Positions 8,444 to 17,913 of a stretch of DNA of 47,793 nucleotides are shown here, piece by piece. This DNA comes from Krumholzibacterium sp965370495. GTDB lineage: Bacteria; Krumholzibacteriota; Krumholzibacteriia; Krumholzibacteriales; Krumholzibacteriaceae. The stretch spans positions 1 through 47,793 of the forward strand of contig CBDUUV010000004.1 in NCBI GenBank assembly GCA_965370495.1, written 5' to 3'. The notes under the pieces were generated by a model, which saw nothing but the letters and a program-made list of their open reading frames with translations, was not told the origin of the DNA and did no database searches. Position 1 is the first letter of the stretch, and each line of letters starts with the position of its first letter. A program made the position numbers and the translations under genes.

Positions 8444-11209
8444 TTATCTTGTAAGGGCACCCTGTTCCCCCTCAACCTCAAGTTCAGCCTGGGCTGCCGC
8501 AAGAATCGCTACCGGCACCCTGAATGGAGAACAACTCACATAATCAAATCCGTTGCGCTTGAAAAAGATGATCGAAGATGGTTCACCACCATGTTCCCCG
8601 CAAATTCCGATCTTCAGGTCGGGCTTTACGGATCTCGCTTTCTCTACTGCGATCCTGATAAGACTGCCCACTCCGTCCTGATCAAGCTTCTGGAACGGAT
8701 CATTCTCCCATATCCCTTTTTCCAGGTAATCCCCCAAAAACTTTCCGGCATCATCACGGCTTAACCCGAAAACAGTCTGTGTCAGATCGTTGGTACCAAA
8801 AGAAAAGAACTCTGCCGCAGCCGCTATCCTGTCGGCAGTAAGAGCCGCTCTCGGAATCTCTATCATCGTGCCTACAAGAAAATCAACCTTCTTGCCGTAC
8901 TTACTTTGAACCTCTTCCGCGACCCTTCGCACTATTTCTTCCTGAAGCTCGAATTCCCTGGTGGTGCTGATCAATGGTATCATGATCTCCGGTTTCGGGT
9001 TTTTGCCCTCGTTCGCAAGCTCGCATGCTGCTTCGAATATGGCCCTGACCTGCATTTCCGTGATCTCGGGATAAACGATTCCAAGACGACAGCCTCTGTG
9101 TCCCAGCATCGGATTTTTTTCTTCCAGAGATTTGATCTTTTCGGTAAGCTCAGATGCCTTGATACCCATCTTCACCGCAAGCCCCTCTATCTCCTTGTCG
9201 CCATGAGGCAGAAACTCATGTAATGGAGGGTCCAGAGTTCTTATTGTCACCGGCATTCCATCCATTGCTTCAAAGATACCCTTGAAATCACTCCGTTGCA
9301 TGGGCAGCAATTTTGCGAGAGCCAGTTTCCTTCCTTCCTCGTCTGAAGCAAGTATCATCTCTCTGACCGAATCGATCCTTTCTTCTTCAAAGAACATATG
9401 TTCCGTCCGGCACAAACCGATCCCCACGGCTCCGAATGAGACAGCCATCGTAGCCTGATCCGGCACGTCTGCGTTTGCTCTTACCCCCATTTTCTTTATC
9501 TCCTTTGCCCAGGAGATCAGTTCCTCAAAATACAGGTAAGTATCCGATTTCTCTTTCTCCAGTTTTCCGTCGATCAGAACCTCCAGAACTTCTGACGGCT
9601 TCGTGTCGATCTTTCTGGAAAAGATTTCCCCTGTAGAACCATCTATCGAGATACAATCACCTTCGCGCACAACATTATCACCGACCCTTAAGGTCTTTTC
9701 CCGGTAATTGATGTGCAAATCATTTGCTCCCACTACACAGACTTTTCCCATCTGCCTCGCGACCAGTGCGGCATGCGAAGTAGCGCCTCCATCTGATGTC
9801 AGGATACCGGAAGCGACACTCATGCCACGAATATCCTCAGGGCTGGTTTCAATGCGGACCAGAATCACTTCGTCCCCCATTGCCGACCATTCCTCCGCTT
9901 CGTCCGCGTGAAAAACGACCTTCCCTGACGCGGCTCCCGGCCCCGCATTTATCCCCCTCGCCAGTAATTCCCCGTCAGCGATGGCTTTCTCTTTCTGCAA
10001 TGGATCAAATACGGGACGCAGGAACTGATTCAGCTGCTCGGGATCAATTCGTTTGATCGCCTCTTCTCTGGTTATCATACCCTCGCGGACCATATCTATC
10101 GCTATCCTGATAGCTGCAAAACCGGTTCTTTTTCCGCTCCTCGTCTGCAGTATCCATAATTTCCCGTCCTGAATAGTAAATTCCAGATCCTGCATTTCTC
10201 TATAATGTCTCTCGAGCTTCATCCTTATTTCCTCGAGCTGCCCGTATATATCTCCCATTTCTTCTTCAAGGGACGGCAGATTCCTTTCACCTTTCTGTAA
10301 TTTATTGATGGGGTGCGGTGTCCTGACACCTGCCACGACATCTTCACCCTGGGCATTGATAAGGTATTCACCGTAAAAAATGTTCCGGCCCGAGGCCGGG
10401 TCCCTTGTAAAGGCAACACCTGTACCTGAATTATCATTGAGGTTCCCAAATACCATTGCCTGAATATTGACCGCAGTTCCCCATTCGCCGGGAATATTAT
10501 TCAATTTTCTGTATATGATGGCTCTCTCATTATTCCAGGAATTGAAAACCGAGCCGATCGCTTTCCACAGCTGTTCATAAGGATCTTCCGGAAAATCGAT
10601 ATTCAGTTTCTTAAAGATCATATCTTTGTACCGCTTGATAAGATCTTTAAGATCATCGACCCCGAGATCGACATCATGATCAACACCAATTTCTCTTTTC
10701 TTTGCGGACAGGATCTCTTCGAACGGGTTTATATCAGTTCTCGTCTCAGGTTTCATCCCGAGGACCACATCACCGTACATCTGGATGAACCGCCTGTAAC
10801 TGTCATAGGCAAAACGTTCATTTCCATTTCCCGAGGCGAGCCCACCGACCGTCTTCGAGTTGAGGCCAAGATTGAGGACGGTATCCATCATACCGGGCAT
10901 ACTCACCCTCGCACCTGACCTGATTGAAAGAAGAAGAGGGTTTCGAGGGTTTCCGAATACTGCACCCATCACTTCTTCGATCTGACCCAGTTTTTCCCTT
11001 ACTTCTTCTTTAAGAGTTTCGGGATATTTACCTTCATGTTCGTAGAAATAATTACAAACTTCAGTAGAGATCGTAAAGCCCGCAGGAACAGGTATTCCAA
11101 AAATCGCCATCTCTGCCAGGTTGGCTCCCTTCCCGCCCAGAAGATCCTTCATATCCTTAGTACCGTCAGCCTTCCCGGCCCCAAAGAAATACACGTTCCT
11201 CCCACCCAC
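8444..11209 (-). CDS. ppdK: Pyruvate, phosphate dikinase
   Basis: Converts pyruvate, ATP and phosphate to phosphoenolpyruvate, AMP and pyrophosphate, reversibly, at the glycolysis/gluconeogenesis branch in the cytoplasm. The 921-residue protein has all three parts. The N-terminal nucleotide domain begins VYFFGAGKADGTKDMKDLLG. The phosphohistidine domain has GGATSHAALVARQMG, with the catalytic His at about residue 479. The C-terminal PEP/pyruvate domain contains GICGEHGG, with the catalytic Cys near residue 870. Family members are usually 870-930 residues. The GTG at 11209 is chosen over an upstream ATG at 11227 because AGGAGG stands 6 nt before it. It is the first gene of a long operon running to 1846, which is an unexpected partner for envelope genes. 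Confidence 0.96.
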   Translation of the reverse strand: MGGRNVYFFGAGKADGTKDMKDLLGGKGANLAEMAIFGIPVPAGFTISTEVCNYFYEHEGKYPETLKEEVREKLGQIEEVMGAVFGNPRNPLLLSIRSGARVSMPGMMDTVLNLGLNSKTVGGLASGNGNERFAYDSYRRFIQMYGDVVLGMKPETRTDINPFEEILSAKKREIGVDHDVDLGVDDLKDLIKRYKDMIFKKLNIDFPEDPYEQLWKAIGSVFNSWNNERAIIYRKLNNIPGEWGTAVNIQAMVFGNLNDNSGTGVAFTRDPASGRNIFYGEYLINAQGEDVVAGVRTPHPINKLQKGERNLPSLEEEMGDIYGQLEEIRMKLERHYREMQDLEFTIQDGKLWILQTRSGKRTGFAAIRIAIDMVREGMITREEAIKRIDPEQLNQFLRPVFDPLQKEKAIADGELLARGINAGPGAASGKVVFHADEAEEWSAMGDEVILVRIETSPEDIRGMSVASGILTSDGGATSHAALVARQMGKVCVVGANDLHINYREKTLRVGDNVVREGDCISIDGSTGEIFSRKIDTKPSEVLEVLIDGKLEKEKSDTYLYFEELISWAKEIKKMGVRANADVPDQATMAVSFGAVGIGLCRTEHMFFEEERIDSVREMILASDEEGRKLALAKLLPMQRSDFKGIFEAMDGMPVTIRTLDPPLHEFLPHGDKEIEGLAVKMGIKASELTEKIKSLEEKNPMLGHRGCRLGIVYPEITEMQVRAIFEAACELANEGKNPKPEIMIPLISTTREFELQEEIVRRVAEEVQSKYGKKVDFLVGTMIEIPRAALTADRIAAAAEFFSFGTNDLTQTVFGLSRDDAGKFLGDYLEKGIWENDPFQKLDQDGVGSLIRIAVEKARSVKPDLKIGICGEHGGEPSSIIFFKRNGFDYVSCSPFRVPVAILAAAQAELEVEGEQGALTR

Positions 11210-11215
11210 CTGGCA

Positions 11216-11221
11216 CCTCCT
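11216..11221 (-). promoter_or_regulatory. Ribosome binding site of ppdK
   Basis: A full AGGAGG lies 6 nt before the GTG at 11209. The ATG at 11227 would place this site inside the coding region, so the GTG start is favoured. Confidence 0.65.
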
Positions 11222-11280
11222 ATCCATCCGTTTAGCAACAAGTTATAATAATATCGGTTTTCCTGCCATCCCAATTAAAA

Positions 11281-11310
11281 TGTATATCTGAATTCATGCA
11301 GTATTGTAAA
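11281..11310 (-). promoter_or_regulatory. Probable sigma-70 promoter of the ppdK operon
   Basis: TTTACA (11305-11310) and TATACA (11281-11286) are separated by 18 bp and lie about 70 nt before the ppdK start. The match is moderate. A second AT-rich segment with TTATAA-like sequence lies closer to the gene. Confidence 0.4.
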
Positions 11311-11314
11311 GATT

Positions 11315-11337
11315 AAAAAACAGTTTCCGGGCGACTG
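11315..11337 (-). terminator. Weak terminator after the S8 protease gene
   Basis: A short CAGT/ACTG stem is followed by six T residues on the minus strand, immediately after the protease stop codon. The stem is only 4 bp, so confidence is low. Confidence 0.3.
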
Positions 11338-11339
11338 CA

Positions 11340-13133
11340 TCATCTGATCCGAATGATCTTCCCGGTTGCTGCCGCACTTTCCGATAAACACCTGATAAAA
11401 TATACTCCACTCGTTACATCACAACCGTTATTATCCTTTCCGTCCCACACAACTTCCCTGTATCTTGCATACTCGCTATCAAGAAGCACCCTGACGAGCC
11501 GGCCCGCGCAGTCATACACCCTGATATCTACGATCTCCCACACGGGAAGGGAAAGGTTAAAACTGACAAGCTCCTGGAAGGGATTGGGGCGAGCCGGCCC
11601 GAAAGACAGCGAGCTTGAAACAGGCAGGGTGACAAAGCCGGCAGCCGCGTACGCGTGAGGAATCCCATAACCATACGTGTTATCCGGATCATCATTTCGC
11701 GACGATGTCGCGGTCAGTGAATCCCTCAGTGTCGCCGGATTCCAGCCAGGATGAATTTCGAGCAGTTGCGCGCAAAGCCCGGCAATCAGCGGAGCTGCAA
11801 ACGAAGTTCCATTGTAACTGGAATACTCATCTCTATCCTGGTATGAAACAGAGTGGACATTTACTCCCCGGGCCACAAGATCCGGTTTTATCCGGCCATC
11901 CGCGGTCGGCCCGTGCGAGCTGGAATATGCGATATCCCCATACCTGTCGACAGACCCCACGGCAATCACACCGAATCCGTCGGCAGGCGCGATAAGCGAT
12001 GTTTCTCCAAGGTACCCGTAATTACCGACAGAGTTAACTACCACCATACCATGCGCTACCGCGATATCGGCAGCAATGGTACAGAGGCATGTCTTCCCAT
12101 CCAGCGAGTCTGGTGTGTACCAATCGATATAACCAAGTGAACTGGTGACGATATCAGCCCCTATACTGTCTGCCCATTCTATCCCCGCAACCCAGTTATC
12201 CTCTTCGATCCTGATCTCTTCTCCGAGAATCTCTGTTTTGGCAAGTATATAATCAGCTCCCCATGCAGGGCCTATCAGGTTCCCCTCCTTATACCCTGCT
12301 ATCGTCCCCAGGACAGTCGTTCCATGTTTCGCCTGGCCGGGATAATCACCTGGCTGATCGGACGTCACCGGATCGGATTGCACAAAATCAAACTGTTCAA
12401 TAATATTTACTCTGGAAAACGCTTCATGAGTAAGGTTAAAACCTGTATCCAGGATACAGATCATGACCGGCTGATTACCGGTTATCCGGCCCGAACCGTT
12501 GTATCCCTCTTCTAGAAGGTCCAGCGATTCCGTGAGAGCTAATTGTTCAAAACTCGCCCCGTACTTTTCGAGCAAGGAGTCTTCAGAGCCTGCTTCCGTC
12601 GGTTTGACCGGTTCCAACTGATGCCCCGGTCCGATCAGCTCCGGCTTTCTTCGATAGACCTTTACAAGCGCCACGCTTTTCACAAAAGGAAGAGAACTGA
12701 CATCCTCAAGCTCGCCCTCGGAAAGTTCGACACTGACCGCATTGAAATATTTTGAAATATTTCTGATACTTATGATATGGGACTTCAGCTGCTCGATATA
12801 CCCGGAATATACAGGGGTATAATCCAGTATATAATCTCTTTTAGAAGATCGGAGTTCGATCCTGCGGGCTGTTCTTGATGTGAATAACGATTCCTGGTTC
12901 CCTGTTCCGGCGATCCGGTCAGCGCCCTCCCCATGATCCCTGAAAAATATCCAGATATTTATTCGTTCGCTCCACCTGGCAGTATCTATCCTCTCCTCAA
13001 CCCCGGAAACAACCTTGTCGGCAATATCATCCCTGAATCCGGCGAGAGCCCTTTTTCCGGCAGGCAGCACCGAAGAAGCCATGAGCAGCGCTGCCGTGGC
13101 GATCAATATATGATGAGACTGCCCACGGTTCAG
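11340..13133 (-). CDS. Subtilisin-like (S8) serine protease with C-terminal sorting domain
   Basis: A secreted protease of about 597 residues. Numbered from the alternative TTG at 13106, it has an N-terminal signal, a prodomain-like part (30-150) and a complete S8 triad: Asp220 (CILDTGF), His261 (KHGTTVLGTIAG), oxyanion Asn362 and Ser435 (NGTSFAAPLIAG). The last 80 residues (PARPNPFQE, then VYDCAGRLVR, ending GKIIRIR) are a FlgD-like/type IX sorting-type domain. The start is unusual. CTG at 13133 has GGAGG 8 nt upstream, overlaps the previous stop as CTGA, and gives a proper signal peptide with a basic N-terminus (NRGQSHHILIATAALL). The TTG has no ribosome site and a poor signal peptide. Confidence 0.85.
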   Translation of the reverse strand: MNRGQSHHILIATAALLMASSVLPAGKRALAGFRDDIADKVVSGVEERIDTARWSERINIWIFFRDHGEGADRIAGTGNQESLFTSRTARRIELRSSKRDYILDYTPVYSGYIEQLKSHIISIRNISKYFNAVSVELSEGELEDVSSLPFVKSVALVKVYRRKPELIGPGHQLEPVKPTEAGSEDSLLEKYGASFEQLALTESLDLLEEGYNGSGRITGNQPVMICILDTGFNLTHEAFSRVNIIEQFDFVQSDPVTSDQPGDYPGQAKHGTTVLGTIAGYKEGNLIGPAWGADYILAKTEILGEEIRIEEDNWVAGIEWADSIGADIVTSSLGYIDWYTPDSLDGKTCLCTIAADIAVAHGMVVVNSVGNYGYLGETSLIAPADGFGVIAVGSVDRYGDIAYSSSHGPTADGRIKPDLVARGVNVHSVSYQDRDEYSSYNGTSFAAPLIAGLCAQLLEIHPGWNPATLRDSLTATSSRNDDPDNTYGYGIPHAYAAAGFVTLPVSSSLSFGPARPNPFQELVSFNLSLPVWEIVDIRVYDCAGRLVRVLLDSEYARYREVVWDGKDNNGCDVTSGVYFIRCLSESAAATGKIIRIR

Positions 13134-14047
13134 TTCTTATACCTCCGCGATCCACGTTTTCTTCTGGCACGTACTGTTTCAAGATAATTTGCCAGGTTGG
13201 CTGTCTCTTCGATCCTTGGAACGATTAATTTCTTTGCGGTTGTCATCAGTACCGTCACTCCAGGTCCATGCCCGTTTGTAATACATGACGCGTGAACGAT
13301 CACCCCGATTGTCATCGCGCCGGTTCTTATAGATCTTCCAAAACGGCAATCAGCGTCAGTAATCGCGATAACATCACCTATCCTGAGATTCTGAAGACCA
13401 TACTTCAATAAAGTATTCCTGTCAGTGATCTGTATATCATAATCCCCGCTCATACTGTGCTTAGACCCCAGTCCGGAACCCATTATCGAAGCTGGAATCA
13501 TGTGGGTAACAGGAACTACGAGCTGTTTATTCTGAGTTACGATGCCAAGCTTTCTGAGAAGGCTCGGATCGGTATTCATAACATGCAATTCAGGAAAATC
13601 TTTTAGCTTGAGACCCTGCCCGAATGTTTTTATCTGTATTTTATCACCTATAACAAGCCTATCGAGTACGGCAGGTGAAAAATCGATGATTACATGTTCC
13701 ACTCCGCCATGTTTACCCGTAACCACTCCTCTGGCTCCAGCGGCAGAGCCACTGACAACCCTGGCTTCATTACCTATACAGGTCAGTATACTTAACCCTC
13801 CAAGGCTTGAATTATCCGCCTCTTTCGGAGACAATGTAATACTAACTCCGGGTTCTACATGATCCGCAGCAAAATCAAGCGCAGAGTCCCCAACCGAAAC
13901 ATTGTAGGTTATCCCGCCGGTGCCAGGCAATATTTGAGCCTTTCCGGAAGAATCTACGAGATAAGGATTTTTCAGATCGACCCTGGGAAAAGAAATCGTT
14001 CCCAGAACAGATTTCATGACAAGATTCAGCTTATTCGTTCTTAACAT
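13130..14047 (-). CDS. DUF4438-like conserved protein
   Basis: A 305-residue protein without signal peptide or membrane segment. Sequences such as LPGTGGITYNVSVGDSALDF, ADHVEPGVS, GHGPGVTVLMT and an RIGDVIAITDADCRFGRS stretch look like the DUF4438 family, whose members include a structurally solved Thermotoga protein of unknown function. I assign this from memory of the family and could be wrong about the exact DUF number. It has its own promoter and is followed, with an overlap of 4 nt, by the secreted protease. A cytoplasmic protein coupled to a secreted protease is odd, and no shared job is obvious. Confidence 0.6.
   Translation of the reverse strand: MLRTNKLNLVMKSVLGTISFPRVDLKNPYLVDSSGKAQILPGTGGITYNVSVGDSALDFAADHVEPGVSITLSPKEADNSSLGGLSILTCIGNEARVVSGSAAGARGVVTGKHGGVEHVIIDFSPAVLDRLVIGDKIQIKTFGQGLKLKDFPELHVMNTDPSLLRKLGIVTQNKQLVVPVTHMIPASIMGSGLGSKHSMSGDYDIQITDRNTLLKYGLQNLRIGDVIAITDADCRFGRSIRTGAMTIGVIVHASCITNGHGPGVTVLMTTAKKLIVPRIEETANLANYLETVRARRKRGSRRYKN
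13142..13146 (-). promoter_or_regulatory. Ribosome binding site supporting a CTG start
   Basis: GGAGG lies 8 nt before the CTG at 13133 and inside the last codons of the upstream gene. No ATG, GTG or TTG lies at a suitable distance in the protease frame. Confidence 0.45.
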
Positions 14048-14089
14048 GGCTATAGTCCTGCTAGCGGGCCATCGAACTTCCAGGAAAAA

Positions 14090-14118
14090 GCGTTACTTGA
14101 AAAAAGGGTAAATGTCAA
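14090..14118 (-). promoter_or_regulatory. Probable promoter of the DUF4438-like gene
   Basis: A perfect TTGACA (14113-14118) is followed after 17 bp by TAACGC (14090-14095). The -10 is weak but the spacing is ideal, and the gene starts about 45 nt downstream. Confidence 0.45.
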
Positions 14119-14167
14119 GCTGATAACCCTGCCATATTCAATTATTAAAAAGCAACTATTTCAATAT

Positions 14168-14203
14168 AAAAAAAGCCGCTCCCGATTTTCGGGTTGCGGC
14201 TTT
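14168..14203 (-). terminator. Intrinsic terminator
   Basis: Minus-strand AAAGCCGC pairs with GCGGCTTT, and inside it CCCGA pairs with TCGGG around a four-base AAAA loop. Seven T residues follow. It ends the secretion operon whose last gene stops at 14223. Confidence 0.85.
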
Positions 14204-14222
14204 GCGAAAAATCATCCGACCA

Positions 14223-15551
14223 TCACCTGATAACAACTATCCGTCCGTATACCGACCCGATGTCAGATTTGACCCGGAATATATAGACGCCCGAACCCAC
14301 ATCATAACCTTCCAGGTCTTTTACATTCCATGAGGCGATCCCGTCACTGCCATCAGGGCTACTGTGGACTTTTTTCCATACCAGACAACCCGATACTGTA
14401 TATACCCTTATCTCGGCCTGGGAAGGTAGATTATGAAACTTGATAGTCCGGTCTGTATAATTATGATAAGCTGGCGATGTCTCAGCAGAAAAGCCTGTTC
14501 TGTAAGGGTTTGGAACGGCATATACGTTCATCATTTCTTTATCTGTATCCCCTCCAGCATCGACGGTCATAATAATTGACTGTGCGACATCATCACAGTA
14601 CACAATTTCGGAAGGATCCATGTCAGGAGTCAAGACCTCGTCACAAATAAAATTATCCTTCTTGTTATGAGTGTGTATTCCACCATATCCACGGTCATAA
14701 CAGGTTACATGATAAAAATATCTAAACCCCGGAAAAACATCCCTGTCGACCCACTCGTACCATTCCCTTCCCTGTTCATCCACTCTCGGCCAGGCTTCCT
14801 CTTCTGTATCTCTGAAATACTCCCACAACCATAACTTATTCAACGGTACTTCACCCGAGACATCAATATCACTTATCTTGAAATAATCCTCTTTGGATAA
14901 CTCGACTATAGTATGCATCTCGCTTGGATTGGGTGACAACCCCCTCCAGACGTGAAACCCCTCAAAATCCTGCAGGTCCATATCGATGATCGCTCCACTA
15001 CCTGTAAGGTTTGTATCCACGATTCCGGGCCCGAAGGAAATTTCAAATCCAAGATCCAGCAGGTCCTGACTATCCTGCGCATTTTCAAGGATCAGCGGGA
15101 TCGGATCTCCGGGAATATAATGATCAGTTCCGATATTTATCTCTATTGAGTAAGTCCGGTTGACAGGGTCGATAGTTTCGATCCTTAGCACAATCGAAGG
15201 TTCTGAACCTACAACAACAGGAAGAAGCAGGCCGGTTATCGACCGTTCTATCCTGACCGACCTGTCAATCTGACCTGTATACAACCCGTATGTATGAAAC
15301 TCCGAGATATTTGAAGGATCATAATCAGCTATCCAGTTACTCATATCGATCATGCCGATCATACTTGAAGTACTGTCATGCGGTGCAGACCAGCGAATGA
15401 TAACATTACCAGAGCCCATGCGAACCGTGACCGAATCAGGCGCTATCAGAGACAGAGTATCAGTAGCAGTCTGCGCAAGCGCCACCTGGCAAAATGATGA
15501 AATCACCAGTATTAAAACAAATATTCCCCTAAGCGGCCGTATTGAAACCAC
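14223..15551 (-). CDS. Secreted protein with C-terminal sorting domain
   Basis: A 442-residue protein starting at a GTG that has AGGAGG 4 nt upstream. This start gives a clean signal peptide (RPLRGIFVLILVISS, cleaved after CQVALA). A longer reading from 15614 would overlap the preceding gene and bury the signal. The body looks like a beta-rich extracellular protein with fibronectin-like pieces (VTVRMGSGNVIIRWSAP). The C-terminus carries a sorting-type domain: AVPNPYRTGF, then EIRVYTVSGCLVWKK, then GSGVYIFRVK, ending GRIVVIR. It follows two large lipoproteins in one operon and is closed by a strong terminator. Function is unknown; export across the outer membrane is inferred. Confidence 0.8.
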   Translation of the reverse strand: MVSIRPLRGIFVLILVISSFCQVALAQTATDTLSLIAPDSVTVRMGSGNVIIRWSAPHDSTSSMIGMIDMSNWIADYDPSNISEFHTYGLYTGQIDRSVRIERSITGLLLPVVVGSEPSIVLRIETIDPVNRTYSIEINIGTDHYIPGDPIPLILENAQDSQDLLDLGFEISFGPGIVDTNLTGSGAIIDMDLQDFEGFHVWRGLSPNPSEMHTIVELSKEDYFKISDIDVSGEVPLNKLWLWEYFRDTEEEAWPRVDEQGREWYEWVDRDVFPGFRYFYHVTCYDRGYGGIHTHNKKDNFICDEVLTPDMDPSEIVYCDDVAQSIIMTVDAGGDTDKEMMNVYAVPNPYRTGFSAETSPAYHNYTDRTIKFHNLPSQAEIRVYTVSGCLVWKKVHSSPDGSDGIASWNVKDLEGYDVGSGVYIFRVKSDIGSVYGRIVVIR

Positions 15552-15555
15552 TTTT

Positions 15556-15561
15556 CCTCCT
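15556..15561 (-). promoter_or_regulatory. Ribosome binding site deciding a GTG start
   Basis: AGGAGG stands 4 nt before the GTG at 15551, and the signal peptide begins right after it. This argues against the ATG at 15614. Confidence 0.55.
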
Positions 15562-15589
15562 TTAATTTCCCGTTTCCAGGTTTCGTCCT

Positions 15590-17839
15590 TTAGATATCGT
15601 TTTTTATCTGCCATTCAGTAAATATCACATCTATGATCTGATCAACTTCATTCCTGTTAAAAAACCACAAGGGCAATCCAAAATGGAAACTATAGGCGGG
15701 AATGAATATTAAATCATCTTCACCAGAGAATTTATCTTTGTATTTCGTCACTACCAGCGCAACAGCCTGCCCTTCAAGCGGAGAGAACCTGCTTCTGGCA
15801 CTCATCCTGTATGTCGGATGGAAACATGACTGGGAACTGATCTGCTTGAATACGAGCCAGTACTCGGGATCATAAACCTCAACATACGTGAATCCCCGGA
15901 CTATCGGATTGAAGAAACACGAAGGACAATCCGTAATCTCACTCCACAGTTGGAGACTGTCCGGAAACCCCGCCAGAGCATCCACAACCACTGGATCATT
16001 GATATCCTTCAAGGCAAACCTCATCGCGTCATCAGCAACGTCCCTGTTTATACCGGAAGGTACATCTTCGCCAGAATGGAAAATCGCATTGACCTTATCG
16101 ATTACGCTGACGCAATGATCCTTGTACGGCATGGAATTGACACCACTGGTGTCTTCCGAGCTGGGAGCCATATCCTTCTTGAAAACAGCCGGAATCATTG
16201 GTACGGTTGGAAACGCATCGAAAAATCCGCCACCCGCCCTGTCGTTCCTTCCACATGTCAACAGGTGTCCACCCTTGGTAAGAAAGATGGACAGATAATT
16301 GATGGTTGTCGAGCCCGCTTGTCCAACCATACTCTCGGGTGTGTATTGAATAACCTTTTTCCAGCCTGTCACACTTGCTGAATTATAGGTCCAGATAATA
16401 TTTGCATACCTGCCGATATCCACGATCTCCGGTGGCTCCAGATTAGCAGATTGTACGTCATAGACATCGCGTTCGCTCTCAAAACCAACAGATCTGTTAC
16501 AGATATCGATCCAGAATTCATCATGCTCCGATTCGCGTGGCATCGTCCTCTGGATGTTCGGAATTTCATTAGAAGCCAGATCATCCACCCAAAACAGATT
16601 CCTGTCCATAGTAAACTGGATTATTTCGATCTCGATCCTGCCCCTCGTTATCCTTCCCCCATCATCCATCACCTCGATAAAAAGCATATGCACACCTGCA
16701 TACAATATTCGTTCTTTCGCACGTATCGTAAATGGGCTGAACGGCCCATTCCATTGATCCGGGTCGTTAAGATCCTGGATATCCCAGCCATAACGAAATC
16801 CGACAATTTCACCGCCATAGTTGTCCGCCGTGGCTGTCCAGCTAAAATCAAGAGGTATTCCGGGAGGAAGTTGATGCAGCATGGGATTCAAGTTTGTACC
16901 AAGAAACTGTGCTCCTCCCAGTAAAGGTTCGTTAACAGCCAGCAGAGGCCCCTGTTTCCAGCTAACTAAAAACTGTTTTACGTTTTCATCTTTCTGGAAG
17001 ACTGCTGTTACCGCGCCTGCTTCATCCTTTGCCTGAACAGCAAAGATGTGCTGCCTGTTCAGCTCAAGGATCTCATCATCCCCTATTTTGGTAGACTTTC
17101 CGGAATCACCTGCAGCCTTGTAATAGATCCAGTTACTCCACATATCCTCGTAATCGAGAGGATTCTCGTTCAAATCATCGATGATCGCAAAATCGGGCTG
17201 ATATATACCTTCTTTGTTAAGTACCTGGGCGATAAGATACCTGACCGAATCCGGGTCCTGGTAGTTGGAGGGACTATCGATCGGGTCCTTGGCAGTCCAC
17301 CGAAAAGTAATTACCGTACTGTATGATACAGTGCCGACCGGAGGATGCTCGATTTTCACTATCGGTGCAATAGTCCAGGCTGTAAAGGACCTGTGAACAA
17401 CAACGGATTCCTTGCCCTGCAAGTCCACTGCCCTCATAAAAAGGGTATGACTCCTGTCATACCTCGTAAGGAGTGGTTCATCCTCATCATAAGGGCGTGG
17501 ATTCTGATCCGCAGCCACTTTGAAAACACTGTCATGTCCAGTTGTAATAAACCAATCCACATCGGCTGTATCAGCACGTGCAAACCCAAAACCATTTTCT
17601 CCACTGTCGGTTATCATGAATTCGAAATGTGAGATTTCTCCATCCGGGTCCCAACCACTCCAGTAGAAATGTATCTGATACCCGGTCGTATCCCCCTCAA
17701 CCGGACCGCTTGAAAGCCACACTTCGGGCTTTACGTTCTCCTCGGCGGAACCCGTAAAGATCCCTTCCGAACATCCCGAAAACAACAAAACCGAAAGGGA
17801 TACGGCTGTCACAACTAAAGAAAACAAAAGCCTCCGCAT
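15590..17839 (-). CDS. Large lipoprotein with FnIII/PKD-like modules
   Basis: A 749-residue envelope protein with a type II signal (LLFSLVVTAVSLSVLLFSGC, lipidated Cys at about residue 23). After it comes a module with IHFYWSGWDPDGEISHFEF, repeated in a looser form as VITFRWTAKDPIDSPSNYQ and PLDFSWTATADNYGGEIVG. These look like fibronectin/PKD-type domains measuring about 100 residues each. The C-terminal 300 residues (NLFWVDDLASNEIPNIQRT onward) resemble a different, possibly alpha/beta domain that I cannot name. It is paralogous in its N-terminal part to the lipoprotein encoded just upstream. AGGAGG lies 9 nt before the ATG. Role unknown, likely surface or periplasmic. Confidence 0.75.
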   Translation of the reverse strand: MRRLLFSLVVTAVSLSVLLFSGCSEGIFTGSAEENVKPEVWLSSGPVEGDTTGYQIHFYWSGWDPDGEISHFEFMITDSGENGFGFARADTADVDWFITTGHDSVFKVAADQNPRPYDEDEPLLTRYDRSHTLFMRAVDLQGKESVVVHRSFTAWTIAPIVKIEHPPVGTVSYSTVITFRWTAKDPIDSPSNYQDPDSVRYLIAQVLNKEGIYQPDFAIIDDLNENPLDYEDMWSNWIYYKAAGDSGKSTKIGDDEILELNRQHIFAVQAKDEAGAVTAVFQKDENVKQFLVSWKQGPLLAVNEPLLGGAQFLGTNLNPMLHQLPPGIPLDFSWTATADNYGGEIVGFRYGWDIQDLNDPDQWNGPFSPFTIRAKERILYAGVHMLFIEVMDDGGRITRGRIEIEIIQFTMDRNLFWVDDLASNEIPNIQRTMPRESEHDEFWIDICNRSVGFESERDVYDVQSANLEPPEIVDIGRYANIIWTYNSASVTGWKKVIQYTPESMVGQAGSTTINYLSIFLTKGGHLLTCGRNDRAGGGFFDAFPTVPMIPAVFKKDMAPSSEDTSGVNSMPYKDHCVSVIDKVNAIFHSGEDVPSGINRDVADDAMRFALKDINDPVVVDALAGFPDSLQLWSEITDCPSCFFNPIVRGFTYVEVYDPEYWLVFKQISSQSCFHPTYRMSARSRFSPLEGQAVALVVTKYKDKFSGEDDLIFIPAYSFHFGLPLWFFNRNEVDQIIDVIFTEWQIKNDI

Positions 17840-17913
17840 TATTCCGTGCCTCCTGTTCCCACCATGTCAATAAGCGAGAACTACTTTATCATCAAAATAT
17901 CACAATCAAACTA

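Noticed and set aside
17866..17871. TTGACA between the two large lipoprotein genes as a promoter
   Set aside because: No -10 hexamer at a usable distance before the start codon of the next gene; the genes are more likely cotranscribed.
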